From Kangiella sp. HZ709 (GTDB lineage Bacteria; Pseudomonadota; Gammaproteobacteria; Enterobacterales; Kangiellaceae), in assembly GCF_009674675.1 (NCBI RefSeq), contig NZ_WKJC01000001.1:496001-560000 (forward strand): a stretch of 64,000 nucleotides of DNA. Reading direction: 5' to 3'. Positions 36,344 to 45,700 of the stretch are shown one piece after another. The position numbers and the translations under genes were made by a program. Position 1 is the stretch's first letter; each line of letters opens with the position of its first letter. The notes below the pieces were generated by a model, which was not told the origin of the DNA, made no database searches, and saw nothing but the letters and a program-made list of their open reading frames with translations.

Positions 36344-38365
36344 ATGCGAATGATTATTAAGCCACTACTTATGATTAGTGGATTAGCATTAACTATTGCT
36401 ACGAGTGACTTATACGCAAACAATTTACCAACAAAAAATCAGAAAAATTATAGCTCTTCTCAAAAAATATTTTTGCAAGCGGAAAAAGCGCTCAAAGAAA
36501 ATAAATTTAATGAATATCGGAAGATTCGAGCAAAGCTCGATCACTACCCTTTGGCCTCTTATCTAGATTTTGATTTCTTATCTAAAAATTTGACCCTATC
36601 CAATCGAGCAGAAATTGATAAATTTATAAAATTCCAACGGGATTCTCCTTTAGCAAATCGACTTAAGTATCGATATATCGATAAACTAGCCAAAGACAAA
36701 GAACTGTCAGTATTTAGCGATTATTATAAAGATCACTTAGCTAGCAGTAGTAATGCTAAGCATAAGTGTCTGTATCTGAGTCACCAAATTACAAAAGGTG
36801 TTGCTGTCAATAAGCTCTACTCTGAAATCAAGAAGCTCTGGCTAGTTCCAAAGTCACAACCTCAAGAGTGCGATTCATTGTTCAAAGCATGGACAGCTGA
36901 TGGACAGTTAACTCATGCTGTCGCATTCAAGCGTTTCAATAAAACTGCACAAAGTGGTTCTGTTGCTTTAATGAATTACTTAAAACGCTATTTACCAACA
37001 AAACAACAATATCTAGCAGAACTGTGGTCAAAAGTCAGAAAAGATCCAGGGGCTATAGCTAAACGTAATTTTTTCCCGCAGAAAGATTATAAATATCAAG
37101 AAGCAGTGATTGCGGTCTTTGCCATCAAAAAGCTGGCCTGGGGTGATCGCGATTCAGCCTACAAAACCTGGCGTAATGTACAAAAACGCATTGTCATTCC
37201 AAAAGAGTTAAAAACTGATGCTGAAAGAACACTATTCCTAGCCCAGGCTACCGAAAACAAACCTGGTGCTCTTACTTGGGCTAAGCGTCACATTAATCGA
37301 TATCTAAGTGATAGTTTGGTATCTCATTGGAAACTCGCTACCTTTTTAAGGGCTGAAGATTGGTCTTCAGTTATCGAGCAATATGACTTATTGTCAGAAA
37401 ATATTCAAAAAACCAATCAATGGCGTTATTGGTACGCGATCGCTTTGGAAAATAAAAAGGTTTTTCAAAAGTCTGCTCCAATTTTAGAGCAGCTTGCTAA
37501 TGAACGTGATTACTATGGCTACAAGGCGGCAGTCAGATTGAAACAGCCATTGCAACTTAACCACCAGGACTCAGCCATCAGTTCTGATGTTATCAAAAGA
37601 GTCAGCGCTTTTTCAAACGTCGAAAGAGCTAAAGAATTATTTGCCCTTGAGCGTTATCGTGACGCTAATCGAGAATGGCGAAGCTTGCAAAAAAGATTAG
37701 CCAATAAGGATGAAATAAAAGCTGCCGCTCAAATCGCTCATGACTGGGGCTGGTATAACCAAGGGATATTAACAATCGCCAAAGCTAAAGAATGGGATGA
37801 CACCAATTTACGTTTTCCTACAGCTTTTAAGTATGACTACCAAGTCATGGGCAAAAAAGTTGGATTACCCGCTGAATGGCTAATGGGGATTACTAGACAA
37901 GAAAGTGCTTACGGACCTTTTGCAGTGTCCGGTGCTGGCGCATACGGTTTAATGCAGGTGCTGCCTTCAACTGCAAAAATTTATTCAAAAAAGCTCGGCG
38001 TAAAATATGGCAAACGCTCAGATTTGTTTGCACCTAGCACCAACATTGAAATGGGATCTAATTATTTAAAACTTCGCTACGATGAGCTGGATAACAACCC
38101 AATTTATGCTTCCGCCGCCTATAATGCTGGCAAACATCGTATTGATCAGTGGAAAGGATTTGGGCGCTTCCCCACGGAAGTTTGGATTGAAGCTATTCCT
38201 TATACAGAAACTCGCGATTACATTAAGAAAGTAATGACCTACCGCGCGATTTATGCTTTAAAACTTAATAAGAAAGATACGGTGTTTGAGTATATTTTAA
38301 ATACCAACACAGGTGACGATTCAATTGCACAATGTGCTCCAGTTACTTCTGGAGCAGTATGCTAA
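36344..38365 (+). CDS. slt: Soluble lytic murein transglycosylase
   Basis: A 673-residue periplasmic enzyme that cleaves peptidoglycan with 1,6-anhydromuramic acid formation. It has a signal peptide (IIKPLLMISGLALTIATS), a long alpha-helical superhelix domain like that of Slt70 and, from about residue 500, the lysozyme-like catalytic domain. The catalytic Glu is in GITRQESAYGPFAVS (about 521), followed by GAYGLMQVLPSTAK and SAAYNAGKHRIDQW. Either of two in-frame ATGs (36344, 36350) could start it. A terminator follows the stop codon. Confidence 0.94.
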   Translation: MRMIIKPLLMISGLALTIATSDLYANNLPTKNQKNYSSSQKIFLQAEKALKENKFNEYRKIRAKLDHYPLASYLDFDFLSKNLTLSNRAEIDKFIKFQRDSPLANRLKYRYIDKLAKDKELSVFSDYYKDHLASSSNAKHKCLYLSHQITKGVAVNKLYSEIKKLWLVPKSQPQECDSLFKAWTADGQLTHAVAFKRFNKTAQSGSVALMNYLKRYLPTKQQYLAELWSKVRKDPGAIAKRNFFPQKDYKYQEAVIAVFAIKKLAWGDRDSAYKTWRNVQKRIVIPKELKTDAERTLFLAQATENKPGALTWAKRHINRYLSDSLVSHWKLATFLRAEDWSSVIEQYDLLSENIQKTNQWRYWYAIALENKKVFQKSAPILEQLANERDYYGYKAAVRLKQPLQLNHQDSAISSDVIKRVSAFSNVERAKELFALERYRDANREWRSLQKRLANKDEIKAAAQIAHDWGWYNQGILTIAKAKEWDDTNLRFPTAFKYDYQVMGKKVGLPAEWLMGITRQESAYGPFAVSGAGAYGLMQVLPSTAKIYSKKLGVKYGKRSDLFAPSTNIEMGSNYLKLRYDELDNNPIYASAAYNAGKHRIDQWKGFGRFPTEVWIEAIPYTETRDYIKKVMTYRAIYALKLNKKDTVFEYILNTNTGDDSIAQCAPVTSGAVC

Positions 38366-38382
38366 TTTATTATTAATGAAAT

Positions 38383-38406
38383 CTAGTAACACTTATTAGT
38401 TTTTTT
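38383..38406 (+). terminator. Terminator of slt
   Basis: CTAGTAA-CAC-TTATTAG, a 7-bp stem with one G-T wobble, is followed by a run of seven or more T. The stem is AT-rich, so strength is uncertain. Confidence 0.6.
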
Positions 38407-38408
38407 AC

Positions 38409-39626
38409 TTAGAAGTATTTTTCTAAACTAATCCCAATATAGTCATCGTTACGGAAAGGATAAAAAATTGATTCCGTCGGATTGTTATCATCGAAGCCGG
38501 TAAAGTAACGTGCTTCTAAAATGATTTTCCAACTATTACCAATACGGCGACTGGCTTCTAAATTCAAAAACTTTTGCCCTTCTTCGCTATAAGAAAAACC
38601 AAACAATGCTTCGGTTGATTGCTCATCATTCAAAGCTAAACGAAAGCCACTAACAATCGAATCTTGAGTCTGAAAGCCACCAGCAATCAATTCGCGACTG
38701 TCTGTTTGGTATTCAAGAATAATACCTAAATCGATGCCTGATTCTTTGATATCATAAAACGAATACTCTAAACCGCCCACAGCAGCCCAGTAACGATCGT
38801 TACCAAAACCTGAACGACTGATAGCTTCAAGTTTCCATAGCCAAGCATTAATCGTTGCTTGAACATCTAAACTAGTTTGATCAATAGTTTGATATAAAGG
38901 TCTTAAAGTTGGACTAAGTGGATTAGAGGTATCTAGTACAAATTGCGGTTCACGGCTGGTACCCGAAAAGTGCGCTAAACCTATTTCCCAATCCCCAATG
39001 GAACGTGACCAACGAATAGCGGCATCAAGATTGTGCTCTTCGTCATCGCTTTCATAAATAGGATTATCCACATCGATTGCTAGTGGGAAGCGTAAGCGGC
39101 CATCCTCCCCAGCAAATGTCCTTTCTCTGAAATAAGGCAATAAATAAAATTCAAACAAACCCCATTCTTGTTCAGTTGAAAAGCGCAGCATGGGCTGACC
39201 AAGCTTGTCTTCACCGTCAATATTTTCAACAAAGTCAGTTTGGTTAATCACATCAACTAAATGTTGTGACTCTGCTACTCCCCAAAAAACTTTGCCAATG
39301 CCAGCTTTGACTTCCCAAACATCACCCACATAGGTGAACATGAGCTCACGAATATCAGCATGAGTGCGCTCTTCATCTTCACTATCCCAGCGATAGAAAG
39401 GCTTAAAATCAAAGCTCCAGTCGCTATCGTCAAATTGATGGTAATACTCTGGCTCAAATGCTATTGAAAAATTACTATCTGATTGGCCGAAATCCGCCTC
39501 TTGCGTAAAAACTCTTGTTTCAAATTGAACTTGGCCTGAGAGTTCGCCAGCTGAGGATTCATATGAAATAGACGAGGTTAGAATCGAGATCAAAGTAGCA
39601 AGAGTTAGCTTAGTGAATGAAGGCAT
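38409..39626 (-). CDS. Outer-membrane beta-barrel protein, uncharacterised
   Basis: About 405 residues if started at the ATG at 39626, which puts the signal peptide (FTKLTLATLISILTSS) near the N-terminus; an ATG at 39668 would add 14 residues. The mature chain has alternating amphipathic strands rich in aromatic and acidic residues (SFDFKPFYRWDSEDEE, GIDLGIILEYQTDS) and ends in phenylalanine (YIGISLEKYF), the classical outer-membrane assembly signal. The N-terminal part has EVKAGIGKVFWGVAESQHLVD, which resembles a recurrent motif of uncharacterised porin-like proteins. No cargo can be assigned. It converges with slt. Confidence 0.75.
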   Translation of the reverse strand: MPSFTKLTLATLISILTSSISYESSAGELSGQVQFETRVFTQEADFGQSDSNFSIAFEPEYYHQFDDSDWSFDFKPFYRWDSEDEERTHADIRELMFTYVGDVWEVKAGIGKVFWGVAESQHLVDVINQTDFVENIDGEDKLGQPMLRFSTEQEWGLFEFYLLPYFRERTFAGEDGRLRFPLAIDVDNPIYESDDEEHNLDAAIRWSRSIGDWEIGLAHFSGTSREPQFVLDTSNPLSPTLRPLYQTIDQTSLDVQATINAWLWKLEAISRSGFGNDRYWAAVGGLEYSFYDIKESGIDLGIILEYQTDSRELIAGGFQTQDSIVSGFRLALNDEQSTEALFGFSYSEEGQKFLNLEASRRIGNSWKIILEARYFTGFDDNNPTESIFYPFRNDDYIGISLEKYF

Positions 39627-39822
39627 ATTAGTCACTTTACATACCATTTGGTTTGTTTGTTCTGACATTGTATTTTTTAAGGCTCTAAAAATCTAGCTTT
39701 ATTCTTAAGGATAAAGTTTTCCTATTGACCTGTTCACAAATTGATCAATTATAATCGTGCATTTTTTGACCAATATGGTAAATTAAGATTGGTAGTACGA
39801 ATTAATGAATATGGCTTAAGTA

Positions 39823-40122
39823 ATGGCTAAACTTTTAACTCCACGCCGAGGTCATTGGTATAAAAGACCTGACCTCAACGATGTATTTGAAGTCGTCGCG
39901 ATTGATGATGATGAGGGTACTATTGAAATTCAATACTTCAATGGAGAGATAGAGGAGTTAGATTTAGCAAGTTGGCAGGAACTTTATATCGCTGAAGCCG
40001 CAGCGCCTGAAGACTGGTCTGGTGCTTTGGAGGTTGAATCCTATGCTATTAACGATCGCATGAAAGAATCTCCTGGAAATCTTTCCGACGCCTTAAACCA
40101 TTTGGATATTAATGAAAACTAA
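39823..40122 (+). CDS. Small conserved acidic protein, DUF6763-like
   Basis: A 99-residue cytoplasmic protein with the pattern GHWYKRPDLNDVFEVVAIDDDE and IEIQYFNGEIEELDLASWQE, typical of a small gammaproteobacterial family (DUF6763-like, recalled from memory). The first 55 residues look like a compact beta fold resembling an SH3 or KOW barrel; the rest is acidic and probably flexible. It precedes ung by 38 bases and may share its transcript. No function is known. Confidence 0.75.
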   Translation: MAKLLTPRRGHWYKRPDLNDVFEVVAIDDDEGTIEIQYFNGEIEELDLASWQELYIAEAAAPEDWSGALEVESYAINDRMKESPGNLSDALNHLDINEN

Positions 40123-40160
40123 GCTATCTTGTTGTTTTTAGAATAGAAAACATTATATCA

Positions 40161-40823
40161 GTGGAATCGGCAAAAACTTGGCAAGAAGCCCTATCTGGAT
40201 TAAAGGCAACGGATTTTTATAAGGATATAACTCAATTTGTAGCGGATGAAAGAGCCGCTGGCAAAGTTATCTACCCTCCTGAAAATGAAGTTTACAATGC
40301 TTTAACCTCGACACCCTTTAATAAAGTTAAGGTCGTCATTCTAGGACAAGATCCTTATCACGGTGAACACCAAGCTAATGGAATGGCTTTTTCAGTGAAC
40401 CCTGGGATTAAAATTCCCCCATCGCTTCGTAATATTTACAAAGAAATCGAAAATGATCTGAAGTGTAATATGCCTAATAATGGTGATCTTACTCTTTGGG
40501 CTAATCAAGGCGTCTTGTTGTTAAACTCTGTATTAACCGTAGAGAAATCCTTAGCGGGTTCTCATGCCAACAAAGGGTGGGAAAAAGTAACAGACCAAAT
40601 TATTTGCAGCCTTAATCAAAAGCCTGAGCCTATAATTTTTCTATTGTGGGGAGCTTATGCCCAAAAGAAAGCATCGCTTATCGGCGAACAGCACATAATT
40701 TTGAAGGCACCACACCCCTCGCCTTTATCGGCTCATAGAGGTTTCTTTGGGTGTCAACATTTCTCAATAACAAACCAAAAACTTATAGAGAACAAACAAT
40801 CGCCTATAAAGTGGCAACTATAA
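40161..40823 (+). CDS. ung: Uracil-DNA glycosylase, family 1
   Basis: A 220-residue base-excision repair enzyme. The catalytic water-activating motif is VVILGQDPYHGEHQANGMAF (about residue 60) and the DNA-insertion loop is HPSPLSAHRGFFGC (about 190). LWANQGVLLLNSVLTVEK is the uracil-binding block. Translation starts at GTG: no ATG lies near the expected N-terminus, and the encoded ESAKTWQEAL aligns with where other Ung proteins begin. All catalytic residues are present. Confidence 0.96.
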   Translation: MESAKTWQEALSGLKATDFYKDITQFVADERAAGKVIYPPENEVYNALTSTPFNKVKVVILGQDPYHGEHQANGMAFSVNPGIKIPPSLRNIYKEIENDLKCNMPNNGDLTLWANQGVLLLNSVLTVEKSLAGSHANKGWEKVTDQIICSLNQKPEPIIFLLWGAYAQKKASLIGEQHIILKAPHPSPLSAHRGFFGCQHFSITNQKLIENKQSPIKWQL

Positions 40824-40850
40824 GCATCGATAACGGATTAATTAAAGATA

Positions 40851-42584
40851 ATGCAATCGTTAAAGAATAAACACACAACAAGGAAATTACTAAGATACGC
40901 AGTGTTTGCATTAGTCATGCTTATATTATTCAACATTTATATATGGATCGACAATAAACAAAATTATAATACCCGCCAGAAAAACTCCACTGATACGCTT
41001 TTTGTAATGCTGCAGTCAAAAGTGGAAGTCCCAATGTTAGTGGCCGATAACGAAGCTGTGCAACGTGAGTTATCAACTATTGATTTTGATCCGGTCATTA
41101 TTAGCGTGAGTATTTATGATAAAGAAGGAGCTTTAGTTGCCGAGCGCAGTACACAAAACGTTATAAATCGTGATGAACTTAAGGTGTTTAGCAAAGACAT
41201 AATCAATCAATTATTAAATTCTGAGATTAATATTTATATAGATAGTGGCGATAACTCCAGCAATACTCAAAGCATTGGTCAAATCAAAGCTCTTGTTCAA
41301 CCTTATTCATTTACAAATGAACTTATAGTGAATAAGTTAGCTATAATTTTTAATATTATATTAGCCACTATTCTTATAGTCTCTGGCTTTTGGCTTTATC
41401 AAAGCATAAAAGTTAAGCGCAATCGCATATCGATCATTAGCAATATTTTAGAGAGCGAAAAAATCATTTATCAAGATTCCGCTAAGTTTAGTGAATATAA
41501 AAACCTCTATTACAATGCCAGCAAGGCTGTTGATAAAATTTATAAACAAAATTCCCAACTGGCAAACTTGCATAAAGAAATTCAATATGCTCGCGAGGAT
41601 TCCAACTTAGAGCTCAACCGCTTCCTTGAGTTCTTAATGGCGTCTAAAACTTTTAAGTTGGATTCCAGTTTGGAGGTTTTCATCGATGCAGTTCTAGCCA
41701 GTAAAAGTGATGAAAAGTCTTTCATTGATATTCGAAAAGAATTCTCATGGGTTATAGCTCATCATTCTGATTTGATGCAAGAAAATAACCTAATCATTTT
41801 TGATAAAGTTCTAGGAATGCTCGATGAACACAGTGTATTTATTGATAAAGAACTATTCCATAGTTTCTTAAAGCTTTTTATCAAACAACTAGCTTTGTTA
41901 TGTAAAAACTCTGAATTGAGTATTAGTGCTGATATTAATAATATTCATGACCAAACTCATATATTAAGATTGTCCTTCGAGTCAAGTTCGCCAAGTTTCA
42001 AGCACGTCCTAGAGCACCAAAGTTTATTTGATTTTATTCCAGGGTCTCAAATATCAATTGAAACTAACAACCCCTCTTTTATTGCTTGTAAGCATCTAGT
42101 GCAGAAAACTGGCGGTGATTTTATATTTTTAGAAAATGAAATTCGTTTTGAATTTCCTGTTTCTATTATAAAAAAACAAGATAAATCAAAAGCAAATCAC
42201 TCAATCTCAGCATTAAATGCGCAGCATTCTTTATTGGTATATGACTCAGATCCAACCGAACGAATTATACTAATGGGCTATCTTGAGAAATTTGCACAAA
42301 AAGTTGATAAAGCCACTACCAAACAAGTGACTTTGCAGAAGCTTCGTCGGAATCATTATGACGCCGTTTGCGTCAATTCAAATTTCTTTTCTTCGCAAGA
42401 TCCTTATTTTCTTGCTAACTTTAAAACTGAGTATTATGCAAAAGAAATGCCGCCTAAACTTTTAGTGTTTTCAAAGCACTCCGAAATTGTCGAGAATGAG
42501 AATTACCAATCGCTAGATGCAAAATTAATAATAAAGCCCATTAATTTAAAAGAATTAGAGGATACGCTCAATGATTTACCTTAA
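40851..42584 (+). CDS. Degenerate membrane hybrid sensor protein (pseudo-histidine kinase with pseudo-receiver)
   Basis: A 577-residue two-helix inner-membrane protein. TM1 spans about 15-32 and TM2 about 163-183, enclosing a periplasmic sensor segment. After TM2 there is helical material (about 190-330), then a region resembling a worn HATPase_c fold (about 330-435) in which no N box or G boxes are recognised, though a late KHLVQKTGGDFIFLENEIRF resembles the end of kinase ATPase domains. Residues 460-577 look like a receiver: LLVYDSDPTERI, YDAVCVNSNFF (the phospho-acceptor Asp replaced by Asn) and LIIKPINLKELE (conserved Lys). Organisation recalls BarA-like sensors, but without catalytic residues. 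No clear H-box was found. Follows ung by 27 bases. Confidence 0.65.
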   Translation: MQSLKNKHTTRKLLRYAVFALVMLILFNIYIWIDNKQNYNTRQKNSTDTLFVMLQSKVEVPMLVADNEAVQRELSTIDFDPVIISVSIYDKEGALVAERSTQNVINRDELKVFSKDIINQLLNSEINIYIDSGDNSSNTQSIGQIKALVQPYSFTNELIVNKLAIIFNIILATILIVSGFWLYQSIKVKRNRISIISNILESEKIIYQDSAKFSEYKNLYYNASKAVDKIYKQNSQLANLHKEIQYAREDSNLELNRFLEFLMASKTFKLDSSLEVFIDAVLASKSDEKSFIDIRKEFSWVIAHHSDLMQENNLIIFDKVLGMLDEHSVFIDKELFHSFLKLFIKQLALLCKNSELSISADINNIHDQTHILRLSFESSSPSFKHVLEHQSLFDFIPGSQISIETNNPSFIACKHLVQKTGGDFIFLENEIRFEFPVSIIKKQDKSKANHSISALNAQHSLLVYDSDPTERIILMGYLEKFAQKVDKATTKQVTLQKLRRNHYDAVCVNSNFFSSQDPYFLANFKTEYYAKEMPPKLLVFSKHSEIVENENYQSLDAKLIIKPINLKELEDTLNDLP

Positions 42585-42586
42585 AG

Positions 42587-43984
42587 CTAATTCAGAAGCT
42601 TTTGTATTACTCTTTGATAATTTTTAGTTATCAAATCTTGGTTGGCATGCTGCGATTTTTCGACAAGCTTATTACCTGATACCCAAACCGAAACCAAAGG
42701 TTCACTTAGCTGCTGGTTAAAAATATAAGCATCTACAAGTTGATTACCTGTCTTACCTGCTAAAGTTATATCCTTATTATTCAAAACCAAAAAGTCAGCT
42801 TTTTTATTAATCGCAATTTCACCCGAACGACCACCCAAACTTTGTGAGCCACCTCTTGCAGCGTTGCGCCATAACCAATAACCATTGGAGCTATTATCAC
42901 CATCAGTGAAAACAGTTCTTGAATTCGATATTAATCGGTTTTGATACTCTAACCAACGCAGCTCTTCAGTGGCATTCACCGATATATGACTATCACTACC
43001 AATTCCCCAGACTCCTGAATGAGCCTTGTAATCTGGCATGGCAAAAAAACCATCACCTAAGTTCGCTTCTGTGGTTGTGCAAATGGAAGTTACCGCTTTA
43101 GATTTAGCGACTTTCTTTACTTCACTATCATTCATATGTGTGGCGTGAACCAAACACCAGCGACTATTTAGTTCAAAGTTTTCTGATAACCAGTTTACCG
43201 GTCTGTCACCGTAATGGGCCAAACAATCATTCACTTCTTTGAGTTGCTCAGCGATATGAATATGAACAGGTGCCTGAATCGACGATTGCCCAGTTAACTT
43301 ATCTAGGTGGTTAATCGCGAATTCTATGTCTGAATAGTTCACAGCGCGTAACGAATGAGGCGCTATGCCAAAATTTTGCTGATAATCCCCTGCTAACTTA
43401 GAAATCACATCGAGTAATTGCGCATACTCACCTTGAGTATGAATAAAGCGTTTTTGCTCATCACTGGGAGGCTGCTCTCCAAAGCCACTATAGCGATAGA
43501 ACACAGGTAATAATGTCAAATTAATTCCTGAGTTCTTAGCGGCCTCGAAAATACGTTGCGACATTTCAGCTTGGTTGGAAAAGTGCTCACCATTAGCATC
43601 ATGGTGAAGGTAGTGAAACTCACCTACGGAAGTATAGCCAGCTTTTAGCATCTGCATATAAAGTGCTGTCGCAATGATTTCTAAATCATCTGGAGTGATT
43701 TTAGATACAAAATCATACATGATTTTACGCCAAGACCAGAAACTATCACTCCCCTTACCGCTTTGCTCGGCGAGACCAGCCATAGCCCACTGAAAAGCAT
43801 GAGAATGGTTATTGACCATGCCAGGGATAATCGAATTTGCAATTAATTCTCCCTTAAAATCATTCCGTATAGTTGATTTTTCTTCGATCGCAGTGATATA
43901 CCCTAAATCGTCAATCGTCAATAAAACGTTTTCAGCCCAGCCTTCAGCGAGTAGAATGTGTTTTGCAAATATTTGCTTAGCCAT
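42587..43984 (-). CDS. hutF: Formimidoylglutamate deiminase
   Basis: A 465-residue amidohydrolase-superfamily enzyme that deaminates N-formimino-L-glutamate to N-formylglutamate. The metal site begins with IPGMVNNHSHAFQWAMAGL, and further ligands lie in HIHIAEQ, LVHATHM and WGIGSDSHISVN. The ATG at 43984 is used rather than a TTG six bases earlier. It is divergent from hutI, with just 44 bases between the starts. Its presence defines the HutF-HutG two-step version of histidine degradation. It converges with the sensor gene with two bases between. Confidence 0.94.
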   Translation of the reverse strand: MAKQIFAKHILLAEGWAENVLLTIDDLGYITAIEEKSTIRNDFKGELIANSIIPGMVNNHSHAFQWAMAGLAEQSGKGSDSFWSWRKIMYDFVSKITPDDLEIIATALYMQMLKAGYTSVGEFHYLHHDANGEHFSNQAEMSQRIFEAAKNSGINLTLLPVFYRYSGFGEQPPSDEQKRFIHTQGEYAQLLDVISKLAGDYQQNFGIAPHSLRAVNYSDIEFAINHLDKLTGQSSIQAPVHIHIAEQLKEVNDCLAHYGDRPVNWLSENFELNSRWCLVHATHMNDSEVKKVAKSKAVTSICTTTEANLGDGFFAMPDYKAHSGVWGIGSDSHISVNATEELRWLEYQNRLISNSRTVFTDGDNSSNGYWLWRNAARGGSQSLGGRSGEIAINKKADFLVLNNKDITLAGKTGNQLVDAYIFNQQLSEPLVSVWVSGNKLVEKSQHANQDLITKNYQRVIQKLLN

Positions 43985-44028
43985 GCGCAATGCACTTTAG
44001 AATCAATAGTTAATATCGAGATAATAAT

Positions 44029-45276
44029 ATGAGCCAGCTGGAAACGAAACCTTTTACACCATTAAATTTAGACCAGTTGCCTAATAACACTGTATTCGAC
44101 ACTTTACTTATCAACGTCAACATTGCCACTATGGCTGATACTAACAGCTTTGGAATTATTAATAATGGCTCTCTGGGCATAATTGATGGAATCATTGCCT
44201 ATATCGGTGAAGTCAATAGTCAGTACCCAGCCAAAGAAACCGTTAATGCCAATGGTCAATGGATATTGCCAGGCTTAATAGACTGTCATACCCACCTTAT
44301 TTATGGCGGCAATAGGGCCAATGAATTTGAGATGCGTTTGAATGGTGCAACCTATGAAGAAATCGCCAAAGCCGGAGGCGGAATTATTTCAAGTGTTACA
44401 GCAACGCGAGACGCTTCTCCTCAAGAGTTGTTTGATTCTGCATCAAAACGCCTAGAATGTTTAATCGAAGAAGGTGTCACGACAATAGAGATCAAGTCAG
44501 GTTATGGGCTGGATTTAGAGACTGAATTGAAAATGCTACGAGTTGCTAACAAACTTAGAGAGGAATTTCCGATTCGAGTCATCCCTACTTTTCTTGGTGC
44601 TCACGCCCTGCCACCAGAATATCAAGACAATAGCGACGGATACATTGATCTAGTTTGCGATGAAATGATTCCTGTTATTGCTAATGAAAAGTTAGCAACT
44701 TCTGTTGATGTTTTTTGTGAAAATATTGGTTTTAGTTATGAGCAAACGGAAAAAGTATTTCGAGCTGCTAAAGCGCATGGCTTAAAAGTTAAACTGCATG
44801 CAGAGCAATTGTCCGATCAAAGCGGCGCAGCCTTAGTGGCGCAATACAATGGACTTTCTGCAGATCACTTGGAGTACTTGTCTCAAGCATCCATTGAACA
44901 AATGGCAAAGGCTGGCACTGTGGCGACTTTATTGCCAGGAGCTTTTTATTTCTTACGAGAAACTAAACTACCACCGATACAAGCATTGCGCGATGCAGGC
45001 GTGCCCATAGCAATTGCCACCGATCACAATCCTGGTACTTCGCCTTGCTTATCAATTATTTTGATGATGAATATGGCCTGCACCCTATTTAAGATGACTC
45101 CATTAGAGTCGTTGCAAGGTGTAACCATTAATGCGGCCAAAGCATTAGGTTTAGACAAAGAGATTGGCTCTATTGAAATAGGCAAAAAAGCCGAGTTGGT
45201 ACTTTGGGATATTGAACACCCGAACCAGTTGAGTTATCAGTTTGGTACTAGTTTTAAAAACGAAGCTTTAACCTAA
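44029..45276 (+). CDS. hutI: Imidazolonepropionase
   Basis: A 415-residue metal-dependent amidohydrolase that opens 4-imidazolone-5-propionate to N-formimino-L-glutamate. Metal ligands are in LIDCHTHLIYGGNRANEF, a family hallmark, and in FLGAHALPPEY, KLHAEQLSD and IATDHNPGTSPCLS. The start is the ATG at 44029, with a modest GAGA upstream. It converges with the GNAT gene with seven bases between stops. No HutC-type palindrome was found in its short upstream region. Confidence 0.97.
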   Translation: MSQLETKPFTPLNLDQLPNNTVFDTLLINVNIATMADTNSFGIINNGSLGIIDGIIAYIGEVNSQYPAKETVNANGQWILPGLIDCHTHLIYGGNRANEFEMRLNGATYEEIAKAGGGIISSVTATRDASPQELFDSASKRLECLIEEGVTTIEIKSGYGLDLETELKMLRVANKLREEFPIRVIPTFLGAHALPPEYQDNSDGYIDLVCDEMIPVIANEKLATSVDVFCENIGFSYEQTEKVFRAAKAHGLKVKLHAEQLSDQSGAALVAQYNGLSADHLEYLSQASIEQMAKAGTVATLLPGAFYFLRETKLPPIQALRDAGVPIAIATDHNPGTSPCLSIILMMNMACTLFKMTPLESLQGVTINAAKALGLDKEIGSIEIGKKAELVLWDIEHPNQLSYQFGTSFKNEALT

Positions 45277-45283
45277 ACTTTTA

Positions 45284-45700
45284 TTATAAACTCAGGTCTT
45301 TTTTCATATAAAAGCAATTCAGCTTTGGATTAGTATTTTCTACTGCCCCAAAAACTTTGAAATCATTTTTCTGATAAAACGCTTTAGCCTGAAAACCCAT
45401 GGTTTCCACTACCATTGTTTGGCACTTCCTTTCTTGAGCTATAGACTCTGCTTTGGCTAAAAGCTTTGCACCTAACGAGCGGCTTCGATAATTTTGGTGT
45501 ACCCATAAGATTTCAATGAGCAAGCTGCCCCATTGAGTTTTACCCGTTAAGCCTGCAATGATTTCCCCATTCTCATCCTTGTAATAGAGCGATACGGGCT
45601 CATTGTCCCTTTTAATAATTTCAGAGTTGTGTTTTTTAAGTTGCTCATAAAGGTACTTATCGTCATCTTTTGAGTGTTTATCTGAAAATTTAAGTTTCAA
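45284..45700 (-). CDS. GNAT-family N-acetyltransferase
   Basis: A 138-residue GCN5-related acetyltransferase. The acetyl-CoA loop is NYRSRSLGAKLLAKAESIA (motif A, R/Q-x-x-G-x-A-type with Leu in place of the usual G), after strand LLIEILWVHQ and before CQTMVVETMGFQAKAFYQKNDF (given only in part). Its start lies 11 bases inside the end of hutG, so it is translationally coupled to hutG in the same operon. The substrate is unknown; co-expression with histidine degradation genes is the only hint. Confidence 0.85.
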   Translation of the reverse strand: MKLKFSDKHSKDDDKYLYEQLKKHNSEIIKRDNEPVSLYYKDENGEIIAGLTGKTQWGSLLIEILWVHQNYRSRSLGAKLLAKAESIAQERKCQTMVVETMGFQAKAFYQKNDFKVFGAVENTNPKLNCFYMKKDLSL

